Positions 1-4,954 of a stretch of DNA of 5,025 nt are shown here, one piece after another. The stretch spans positions 1 through 5,025 of the forward strand of contig CAJMAO010000096.1 of the NCBI GenBank assembly GCA_905211345.1. The letters are read 5' to 3'. Below the pieces are notes generated by a model. That model was not told where the DNA came from and made no database searches. It saw nothing but the letters and a program-made list of their open reading frames with translations. The position numbers were made by a program, and so were the translations under genes. Source of the DNA: an uncultured Prevotella sp. Lineage in GTDB: Bacteria > Bacteroidota > Bacteroidia > Bacteroidales > Bacteroidaceae. Each line of letters begins with the position of its first letter. The first letter of the stretch is position 1.

Positions 1-65
1 CTTAGGCTGTTCGCACTGCACGACTGCGCCATCCAACAGATTTGCGGATGAACCCTTTTAGCTTC

Positions 66-82
66 CAAAAGGCCGCCTTTTG
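66..82. repeat. Palindrome copy 1 (CAAAAGGC-C-GCCTTTTG)
   Basis: Eight-base arms at 66-73 and 75-82 are perfect reverse complements around a single central C. As RNA a one-base loop cannot form, so the inner pairs would open and leave a shorter hairpin. As DNA it is an almost perfect two-fold site. It differs from copy 2 (110-126) at one of 17 positions. Because the arms end in a T4 run on both strands, it could act as a weak bidirectional terminator, but no longer U-tract follows it. Confidence 0.75.
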
Positions 83-108
83 TCTTGTAAAACACGGCTT
101 TTCAGGCG

Positions 109-127
109 GCAAAAGGCCACCTTTTGC
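109..127. repeat. Palindrome copy 2 (GCAAAAGG-CCA-CCTTTTGC)
   Basis: Eight-base arms at 109-116 and 120-127 are perfect reverse complements with a three-base centre. The inner 17 bases (110-126) match copy 1 at 16 positions, with A119 in place of G75. The 44-base offset between the copies makes this both a direct repeat and a pair of palindromes. For the minus-strand gene set this is the first strong hairpin after the regulator's stop codon, about 105 bases downstream, so it is the best candidate for the transcript end. The lack of a following U-run makes it untypical as an intrinsic terminator. Confidence 0.75.
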
Positions 128-232
128 AATACTGTTTGTAAAATACTGAAAATCAGGTGATTACATTAGTCTGTAGGGATGGTGTCTTGCAGACGTTTGT
201 TTACTTCAGGAAAGTCTTGTATCAGTTGTTTT

Positions 233-913
233 TCAGGTTGTCGTATTGATAAGTCTTTCAAGCGCGGCGATGTGTATGCGGCCGCGTCTTAACGATATTG
301 CGCCCTCATTGTCCATGGCGTTCAGTTCACGCGATACGTTCAGGCGGCTTTCGCCAAGTTCCAGTCCGAGCCTTTCCATAGTGATGGTCATGGTCTTTTC
401 GCCTGCCGGTCGCAGGCTCCTTGCTTCGATGAAGCGTACTATCTTGCTTCGTATGTCTTTCGGTTGGATGCGCCATGGGTAACGTGTTAGTCGTTGCGAC
501 TTTGTGCAGATTATATTGAGCAGATTGAGCCTGAATATCTCGTAACTGTCGGCCAGCGCCAAGGCGTCAATCTTGTCAAGGCTGATGAAGCGGCAGTTGC
601 CGGCTGCCATGAACGTGCGTGTGAACCGTTGTGTCAGGCCGAAGATGCGCTCGGGCTGCAGAATACCGGGAGCGTAAAGCCTTTCAGTTATGGAATAGCC
701 GTTATCGTCGGCGCGTCCTGTAGCGTCGATGATTCCGTCAATCAGGAACAACAGCCTGTCGCAGATGTCGCCCTCGCTCACTATGACTTTGCCTTCGGCG
801 TAGCTTATGTGCTTGAATCGGGTCGATGTTACCACCTGCTTTATGTCGTTCCTGCTCATACCTTGGAACAGCGGCAGTTCCAACAACCGTTCGTGTAGCT
901 TTACGTTGGTCAT
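233..913 (-). CDS. Crp/Fnr family transcriptional regulator (Bacteroidetes type)
   Basis: A 226-residue DNA-binding regulator, normal length for the family. Residues about 12-115 form the cyclic-nucleotide-binding-like beta-roll, with the early G-x-I-x-x-x-G-D pattern (about 41-49) and the L-F-L-I-D-G turn (55-60). A dimer helix follows at about 118-145. The C-terminal winged helix (about 152-222) contains the recognition helix G-E-S-R-L-N-V-S-R-E-L-N (187-198), followed by the wing ending R-G-R-I-H-I. The phosphate-binding cassette differs from that of cAMP-binding Crp: residues 86-101 read QPERIFGLTQRFTRTF. Only three scattered cysteines (51, 107, 136) occur, so an Fnr-type iron-sulphur cluster is unlikely. 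The effector is therefore unknown. The ATG at 911-913 lies 18 bases after the apbE stop, with no separate promoter seen, so co-transcription is likely. The family call is firm; the regulated genes cannot be told from sequence. Confidence 0.93.
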   Translation of the reverse strand: MTNVKLHERLLELPLFQGMSRNDIKQVVTSTRFKHISYAEGKVIVSEGDICDRLLFLIDGIIDATGRADDNGYSITERLYAPGILQPERIFGLTQRFTRTFMAAGNCRFISLDKIDALALADSYEIFRLNLLNIICTKSQRLTRYPWRIQPKDIRSKIVRFIEARSLRPAGEKTMTITMERLGLELGESRLNVSRELNAMDNEGAISLRRGRIHIAALERLINTTT

Positions 914-931
914 AATATAAGGCAGAACGTG

Positions 932-1951
932 TTATTCAGTGATCTTGTCCCGCATCGATGGCGAGAACCATACGGAGTTAGATGCGCCGTCGTCTGAATA
1001 TATCAGATAGGCCATTATTTCGGGATGCTTTTCCAGTACGGCCTTGGCCTTGTCTAGACCGAGTACCATGAAGGCCGTAGCGTAAGCATCGGCCGTAGCG
1101 CAGTCGTCGGCCAAAACTGTTGCCGACAGTATGTTGTGTTGCACTGGATAACCTGTTTTCGGGTCTATTGTATGGGCGTATTTTTTCCCGTCCTTGTAAT
1201 AGAAGTTTCGGTAGTTTCCGCTTGTGGCCATGGCTTTGTTGGTAACGTTGAGCACGGTCTGCAGTTCTTTGTTTGTATTGAGCGAGTCGTCAACGGGTTT
1301 CGTGACGCCTATTTTCCATGGCAGCCTTTCTTTGTTTACGCCGCAGGTGACAATCTCTCCGCCTATCTCTACCATGAAATTCTCAATACCTTTGCTCCGC
1401 AAAAGTGCCGCTACGGCATCGCACGCGTAGCCTTTGGCTATCGCGCTGCAGTCAAGCATTATGCGTCGGTCTGTTTTCTTTATCTTGTTGCCTGCCAGTG
1501 TTACTTTCTCATATCCAATCAGTTGCCTCAGGCTGTCTATTGTGTGCTTGTCAGGCTTGATTCCACTTTTGAACCCGAAGCCCCATGCGTTTACCAACGG
1601 TGCCACCGTAATGTCAAACGCGCCGCCGGTCTCGACAGATATTTCCTGCGCAAGTTTGAACACGTGGATGAACATCTCGTCGGCGTCTATGTTTTCATTG
1701 CGGTTGATTTTGGAGATTATCGACTGTTTGTTGAATGGTGACAGCGAGTTGTCCACCTTTTGAAGTTCGGCTTCGATGTCGGCTTTAATGTTCTCGCCGT
1801 GCTGGTAAGTGATGTTGTACACAGTACCGAACACAAAGCCAGTGTCCTTCTGGTATGGCTTTGAGCGTTGGAGGCTTACTGTTACCACTGTGCCGGCAAT
1901 CAACAGCAACAGTACCACTGATTGCCATATCGTCTTTTTTTTGCTTTTCAT
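932..1951 (-). CDS. apbE: FAD:protein FMN transferase (ApbE family)
   Basis: A 339-residue ApbE/Ftp enzyme, which transfers FMN from FAD to a Thr/Ser of extracytoplasmic flavoproteins such as RnfG and NqrC. Residues 9-26 form a hydrophobic membrane anchor or signal segment after a lysine-rich start. There is no lipobox cysteine, unlike many relatives annotated as lipoproteins. The family motifs appear in order: S-L-S-P-F-N-K-Q-S-I-I-S-K-I-N (69-83), G-G-A-F-D-I-T-V-A-P-L-V-N-A-W-G-F-G (109-126), L-D-C-S-A-I-A-K-G-Y-A-C-D (166-178), V-E-I-G-G-E-I (194-200), H-T-I-D-P-K-T-G-Y-P-V (260-270), and D-A-Y-A-T-A-F-M-V-L-G (288-298). By family analogy D288 and T292 are the likely Mg-binding residues. 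The enzyme looks intact. Codons 4-6 contain an A8 run. It lies 49 bases after the DUF6048 stop and 18 bases before the Crp/Fnr start. No FMN-acceptor protein is encoded in the window, so its target must be elsewhere. Confidence 0.95.
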   Translation of the reverse strand: MKSKKKTIWQSVVLLLLIAGTVVTVSLQRSKPYQKDTGFVFGTVYNITYQHGENIKADIEAELQKVDNSLSPFNKQSIISKINRNENIDADEMFIHVFKLAQEISVETGGAFDITVAPLVNAWGFGFKSGIKPDKHTIDSLRQLIGYEKVTLAGNKIKKTDRRIMLDCSAIAKGYACDAVAALLRSKGIENFMVEIGGEIVTCGVNKERLPWKIGVTKPVDDSLNTNKELQTVLNVTNKAMATSGNYRNFYYKDGKKYAHTIDPKTGYPVQHNILSATVLADDCATADAYATAFMVLGLDKAKAVLEKHPEIMAYLIYSDDGASNSVWFSPSMRDKITE

Positions 1952-2000
1952 AATGTCTTTGGTTATGCCGTATGGCGAGGCTTCGACAGGTGTTCGTGGC

Positions 2001-2690
2001 TTATATGTCTATCGTTATGTTGAACGTTCCGCCTATATTGCTCGATCCTGACGTGCCGAATCCCGGAACATACCACGAGTTTCCCAAGTCTCCGTCGTCG
2101 TGCGACAGGCGGCTGCGGTATCTTACACTCCAGCCTAGATGCACCGGTCCCCACATCTTTGCGTCGACTCCGAACACAGCCTCAAGCCATTGGCTGGAGC
2201 ACTTCACGCCGTTGGCTGTGTATTCGGCGGTGTCTCCCCATACGGGGTCTGTCATTCCCGGATGCGACAAGTCGTACTTATACGAGGTGAAAGCATACCT
2301 CACTCCGGCGAACAGCCGGTATATGTCATGCTTGTTTTTCAGCAGGTTGAAGTCAACGCCAACCTTGAAATACGGCGCGCTAGTCTTGTAGGAGATGTTT
2401 GTCGCGTCGTCGTTATGGTCGGCTTTGCCAAGTCCTATTTCCACAATAGGGAAGTATCTGTCCTTCAGGTTGACACGCAACGCCGCCTCGTATTGGCCGT
2501 AGTCGCCGATAAACATCTGCGCGGGACCTACAAGATCGACCGATACGGCAAAGCCGCAAAAAAACGGCACAGAGTCGTTCTTTGCCTTGTCGTCATCACT
2601 GGCGGCGTTGGCTGTCACCGGTATGAGCAACGCCAACAGGCTAATCGCGATGCTTGAAATATATGTAAAAATGCTTTTTTGATGTGTCAT
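2001..2690 (-). CDS. DUF6048 family outer-membrane-like protein
   Basis: A 229-residue exported protein of unknown function. Residues 1-29 are a typical signal peptide: a short basic start, a hydrophobic core (about 8-24), and an A-N-A cleavage motif at 27-29. The mature part begins with an acidic S-D-D-D stretch. It then alternates short hydrophobic/aromatic strands with polar turns (for example E-A-A-L-R-V-N-L, Y-F-K-V-G-V-D-F-N-L, L-F-A-G-V-R-Y-A-F, G-W-S-V-R-Y-R-S-R-L) and ends T-F-N-I-T-I-D-I. This suggests a small eight- to ten-strand outer-membrane beta-barrel; the barrel is inference from pattern only. The ATG at 2690 lies 50 bases inside the end of the preceding DUF6452 gene. It is preferred because any later start would destroy the signal peptide, and the next methionine is at residue 59. 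The DUF6048 assignment is from recalled family resemblance and pairing with DUF6452. Confidence 0.8.
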   Translation of the reverse strand: MTHQKSIFTYISSIAISLLALLIPVTANAASDDDKAKNDSVPFFCGFAVSVDLVGPAQMFIGDYGQYEAALRVNLKDRYFPIVEIGLGKADHNDDATNISYKTSAPYFKVGVDFNLLKNKHDIYRLFAGVRYAFTSYKYDLSHPGMTDPVWGDTAEYTANGVKCSSQWLEAVFGVDAKMWGPVHLGWSVRYRSRLSHDDGDLGNSWYVPGFGTSGSSNIGGTFNITIDI

Positions 2691-3288
2691 AGTTTACGTC
2701 GGGGTTTTTGATTACTATCGAGTCGATTGCGTTGTGGGTGGTTGTCACGCCGGTGATAGTGTGGAAGTATGACGGCGAACAGTCTACTGACTCGAAGTGC
2801 GGGTGGTCTTCCTTTGTCACTGTTACCACGTCGAGCGTGGTGGTTTTCGTCACCGTGTCAATCGTTTCGAAGTAAAACACGTCTTGAGGCTGGGCGTAGC
2901 TTATCGGTAGAGAGAACCCCGTGGTCTTCACATTCTTATTAATAAGTACAGAGTCGCTGCCGTCAGTCATGCGGCTGGTCGATATTGTAAGCGTGTCGGT
3001 CAGCGTGTCTATGCGTCCGTCGGCGGTCATCAGCTGATACTGTGTGTACACAAGGCTGTTCAACGGGCAGTCGATTGACGAGCAAGAGACTGTCAATGCT
3101 GCCAGCCCTACGGCGCATAAGGGCAGCGCACGGAGGAATCTTATTGGTGAGAGGGTGGGAAGGTAAGCGGGTGAGAATGTGGTATCTTTAGAAGGTAAGA
3201 AAGCCAGAACGCTCAATATGTGGCGGAACGTTCTTGCCGTCGACTTTAATATGTTCTTTATCTTACGTCTGGATATAACGGGTCTCAT
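2641..3288 (-). CDS. DUF6452 family lipoprotein
   Basis: A 215-residue predicted lipoprotein of unknown function. A hydrophobic segment (about 51-66) leads to L-T-V-S-C, with C69 as the likely lipidated cysteine, followed by S-S-I-D-C-P-L-N, which I recall as typical of DUF6452. The mature part is rich in beta-type Thr/Val/Ile strands. Other recognisable blocks are S-V-L-I-N-K-N-V (113-120), L-P-I-S-Y-A-Q (127-133), H-F-E-S-V-D-C-S-P-S-Y-F-H-T-I-T-G (164-180) and K-K-H-F-Y-I-Y-F-K-H near the end. C74 and C170 are the only other mature cysteines and might form a disulphide. The start is uncertain: the ATG at 3288 puts about 68 residues before C69, far more than a normal lipoprotein signal, yet no other ATG occurs before the cysteine (a TTG at codon 25 is possible). 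The last 50 bases overlap the DUF6048 start, so the two are probably translated together. Confidence 0.8.
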   Translation of the reverse strand: MRPVISRRKIKNILKSTARTFRHILSVLAFLPSKDTTFSPAYLPTLSPIRFLRALPLCAVGLAALTVSCSSIDCPLNSLVYTQYQLMTADGRIDTLTDTLTISTSRMTDGSDSVLINKNVKTTGFSLPISYAQPQDVFYFETIDTVTKTTTLDVVTVTKEDHPHFESVDCSPSYFHTITGVTTTHNAIDSIVIKNPDVNYDTSKKHFYIYFKHRD

Positions 3289-3350
3289 CTGTCATTACAT
3301 TTTATTTCTCACATCCTCATTGTCTCGTTTCTTTTTCTCGTCTTATCGTA

Positions 3351-4316
3351 TTACTTTTCCTCGCATCTTATGCGTTCTTCTATTTGGTAGTCGTTGCGGT
3401 TCGACGAGTCGCGGCTTATCAGGTCGCCGAGGAATCCGGCGAGGAAAAGCTGTGTGCCTATCATCATCATCGTGAGCGCGATATAGAAATAGGGAGAGTC
3501 GGTAACAAGGCGTTGCGGTATGCCGTTGGCGAGTGAATACAGCTTGTCTATGCCGATAATGAAAGCCGAAATGAAGCCTATGAAAAACATTATCGTGCCC
3601 AAGAAGCCGAACACGTGCATCGGCTTGCGACCGAAACCGCTGAGAAACCACAGTGTGATTAGGTCGAGATAGCCGTTGAAAAAGCGGTTGAGGCCGAATT
3701 TCGACTTTCCGTATTTGCGCGCTTGGTGGTGTACTATTTTCTCTCCGATTTTGTCGAAACCGGCGTTTTTGGCAAGATAAGGTATGTAGCGGTGCATCTC
3801 TCCGTATACTTCGATGTTTTTCACGACTTCGCGGCGATAGGCTTTCAGCCCGCAGTTGAAGTCGTGCAGGTTCTTTATTCCGCTTATCTTGCGCGCCGTG
3901 GCGTTGAAAAGTTTTGTAGGGATGGTTTTCGACAGCGGGTCGTAGCGCTTCTGCTTGTAACCTGACACGAGGTCGTATCCGTCTTCCTTTATCATGCGGT
4001 AAAGCCCGGGTATCTCGTCTGGCGAGTCTTGAAGGTCTGCGTCCATTGTTATCACGACATCGCCTTTAGCCTCTTTAAAACCACAGTACAGGGCGGGACT
4101 TTTGCCGTAATTACGGCGGAATTTTATGCCCTTAACACATTCATGCACGTTGCCTAGCTGCTGTATCACATCCCATGAGCGGTCGGTAGAGCCGTCGTTG
4201 ACGAATATCACCTCGTATGTGAAGCCGTTTTTCTTCATCACCCGTTCTATCCATGCGTAAAGCTCGGGCAGCGATTCTTCCTCGTTGTATAAAGGTATTA
4301 CTACGGATATGTCCAT
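3351..4316 (-). CDS. Family 2 glycosyltransferase, DPM1/GtrB-like
   Basis: A 321-residue membrane-bound glycosyltransferase with a GT-A catalytic domain, probably moving a sugar from a nucleotide donor onto polyprenyl phosphate on the cytoplasmic face. It begins V-V-I-P-L-Y-N-E-E-E-S-L (5-16), followed by the nucleotide-binding V-N-D-G-S-T-D (39-45) and the D-A-D-L-Q-D-S-P metal motif (92-99, DXD at 92-94). Next come D-F-N-C-G-L-K-A-Y-R-R (152-162) and the R-K-Y-G-K-S-K-F-G motif (200-208) seen in polyprenyl-phosphate transferases. Two membrane helices follow at about 233-256 and 276-299, the usual GtrB/ArnC-like layout, and then a charged tail. The gene starts 14 bases after the DUF4199 stop, suggesting co-translation and possibly a shared membrane role. 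The sugar cannot be predicted from sequence; candidates are glucose, mannose or a modified pentose, for lipid A, O-antigen or protein glycosylation. Confidence 0.93.
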   Translation of the reverse strand: MDISVVIPLYNEEESLPELYAWIERVMKKNGFTYEVIFVNDGSTDRSWDVIQQLGNVHECVKGIKFRRNYGKSPALYCGFKEAKGDVVITMDADLQDSPDEIPGLYRMIKEDGYDLVSGYKQKRYDPLSKTIPTKLFNATARKISGIKNLHDFNCGLKAYRREVVKNIEVYGEMHRYIPYLAKNAGFDKIGEKIVHHQARKYGKSKFGLNRFFNGYLDLITLWFLSGFGRKPMHVFGFLGTIMFFIGFISAFIIGIDKLYSLANGIPQRLVTDSPYFYIALTMMMIGTQLFLAGFLGDLISRDSSNRNDYQIEERIRCEEK

Positions 4317-4330
4317 TTTATGCGGTTTTC

Positions 4331-4876
4331 TTAAAATCTTCTTTTGTATTTCGACTTTATCATCGCGGCCATTGGCAGGCTTACCATGAAACCGAGAACG
4401 ATGTTCATCGTCAGGAACTGCAGCGCGATGTCTATCGGGCGCAGTGCCGCTAGGTTGTCCATGGCCAGCTTCATGTCATCGGGTTTCATGCCGTATGCGC
4501 CGAGCATCGTCTTAAATTCAGGCTTTTGCGTCATTGTGGCGTATTGCGACATGAGGAAACCTTGGTCGATGAACTGGAAATAGACGAACTGCGCCGCGGC
4601 CATGAGCAGCGATGCGTAAAAGTATGTAAGCATACTGTAAAGCAGGGCGCGGCGGAACGATATTACGCCGTCCAAAGCGTTGTCTCTATACCGGCGCAGG
4701 CGCATTGCGGCTAGAACGATTGAAAATACTCCGATAAACAGTGACAGGAAGCCGAGGAGCGGATTGTAAAATTCGCCTATGAAACAGGCGAAACTAAATA
4801 TCCACAAGCCGCCTACTATGGCTCCGTCAATTCGTGCGAAAGCCTTCAGTTGTTCGTATTCTTCGCGTGTGGCCAT
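4331..4876 (-). CDS. DUF4199 family four-helix membrane protein
   Basis: A 181-residue inner-membrane protein of unknown function. Four hydrophobic helices are visible at about 18-36, 40-58, 76-98 and 148-172. The loop after helix 2 is arginine-rich (59-64, R-L-R-R-Y-R), suggesting a cytoplasmic side. A larger loop between helices 3 and 4 (about 103-147) is probably periplasmic. The Y-R-D-N-x-L-x-G-x-I-S-F-x-R-A stretch (63-77) after helix 2 and the basic end K-S-K-Y-K-R-R-F fit DUF4199 as I recall it. The family is found mainly in Bacteroidetes, often beside a family 2 glycosyltransferase, as here. The ATG at 4876 follows an A/T-rich leader with no Shine-Dalgarno sequence, normal in this phylum. 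It is the first gene after the only clear promoter. A role as an accessory to the glycosyltransferase is inference from position only. Confidence 0.85.
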   Translation of the reverse strand: MATREEYEQLKAFARIDGAIVGGLWIFSFACFIGEFYNPLLGFLSLFIGVFSIVLAAMRLRRYRDNALDGVISFRRALLYSMLTYFYASLLMAAAQFVYFQFIDQGFLMSQYATMTQKPEFKTMLGAYGMKPDDMKLAMDNLAALRPIDIALQFLTMNIVLGFMVSLPMAAMIKSKYKRRF

Positions 4877-4917
4877 GCTGTCAATAATATGTTTTGTCGC
4901 GTTTTGTTAGGATTGGA

Positions 4918-4935
4918 GCACGCCTATGGCCGTGC
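4918..4935 (-). promoter_or_regulatory. Short hairpin at the start of the predicted 5' leader
   Basis: On the minus strand GCACG (4935-4931) and CGTGC (4922-4918) are perfect reverse complements around an eight-base loop, and a flanking G-U pair can extend the stem to six. It falls just after the predicted transcription start (about 4940), so it would sit at the extreme 5' end of the mRNA and could protect it. It is short and may be chance. It shows no similarity to a riboswitch that I can recognise. Confidence 0.3.
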
Positions 4936-4946
4936 CTGATTGGGTG

Positions 4947-4954
4947 CAAAATTA
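4947..4954 (-). promoter_or_regulatory. Bacteroidetes-type -7 promoter element
   Basis: Read on the minus strand this is TAATTTTG, an exact match to the TAnnTTTG consensus of the Bacteroidetes primary sigma factor, followed by CACC. It would start transcription near 4940, giving a leader of about 65 bases before the DUF4199 ATG. The upstream -33 element (TTTG about 20 bases away) is not convincing: the sequence there is GTTAT-like. No other exact match was noticed in the intergenic gaps of the gene set, so this is the best candidate for driving all six genes. Confidence 0.6.

Larger units (their letters stand above)
54..127. repeat. REP-like palindromic repeat cluster
   Basis: The segment contains nested inverted repeats built from A4GG and CCT4 blocks. 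CCTTTT at 54-59 is inverted at 67-72 (AAAAGG). A near-perfect palindrome spans 66-82, and a second spans 109-127. A degenerate A4-CACGG-CT4 block lies between them at 89-102. In addition GCCGCCT at 72-78 is the reverse complement of AGGCGGC at 104-110, so a long-range stem could compete with the local ones. The position, just past the last gene of a minus-strand gene set, suits a transcript end or an interspersed repeat. From memory, similar A4GGC/GCCT4 palindromes are common between genes in Prevotella genomes; this is not checked. No transposase gene or target-site duplication is visible. Confidence 0.7.
1..232. other. Intergenic region downstream of the Crp/Fnr gene
   Basis: No gene is supported here. 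From 54 to 127 the region is occupied by a palindromic repeat cluster described separately. Bases 1-53 are moderately GC-rich and contain short open frames on both strands that run off the window edge. The plus-strand frame starting at base 2 is open to a TAG at 59-61 and could be the last residues of a convergent gene, but 19 codons are too few to judge. Bases 128-165 are AT-rich and show no motif. Bases 166-232 are open in a minus-strand frame that overlaps the regulator gene (see findings). Confidence 0.6.

Noticed and set aside
2..61. Possible C-terminal end of a convergent plus-strand gene
   Set aside because: Nineteen open codons ending in TAG at 59-61 are too short to assign, and the stop falls inside the palindromic repeat cluster.
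54..127. CRISPR array
   Set aside because: There are only two near-identical 17-mers, each itself palindromic, with a 27-base gap. There is no third evenly spaced exact copy and no cas gene nearby.
494..898. Plus-strand open frame of 134 codons opposite the Crp/Fnr gene
   Set aside because: It is antisense to a well-supported regulator and resembles no known protein.
1136..1741. Plus-strand open frame of 201 codons opposite apbE
   Set aside because: It lies wholly opposite a gene with every ApbE family motif, has no recognisable domain, and is cysteine- and tyrosine-rich in the way antisense translations often are.
1963..2154. Minus-strand frame of 63 codons across the end of the DUF6048 gene
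   Set aside because: It mostly overlaps DUF6048 coding sequence in another frame and has no family features.
2139..2657. Plus-strand open frame of 172 codons opposite the DUF6048 gene
   Set aside because: It is an antisense shadow with no domain, signal or promoter; the opposite strand has a signal peptide and strand-like pattern.
3289..3350. Internal promoter before the DUF6452 gene
   Set aside because: The 62-base gap is purine-rich on the coding strand and contains no TAnnTTTG match, so a separate promoter cannot be supported.
3343..3651. Second minus-strand frame of 102 codons inside the glycosyltransferase gene
   Set aside because: It is out of frame within conserved glycosyltransferase sequence, and its Arg/His-rich composition is typical of a shifted frame.
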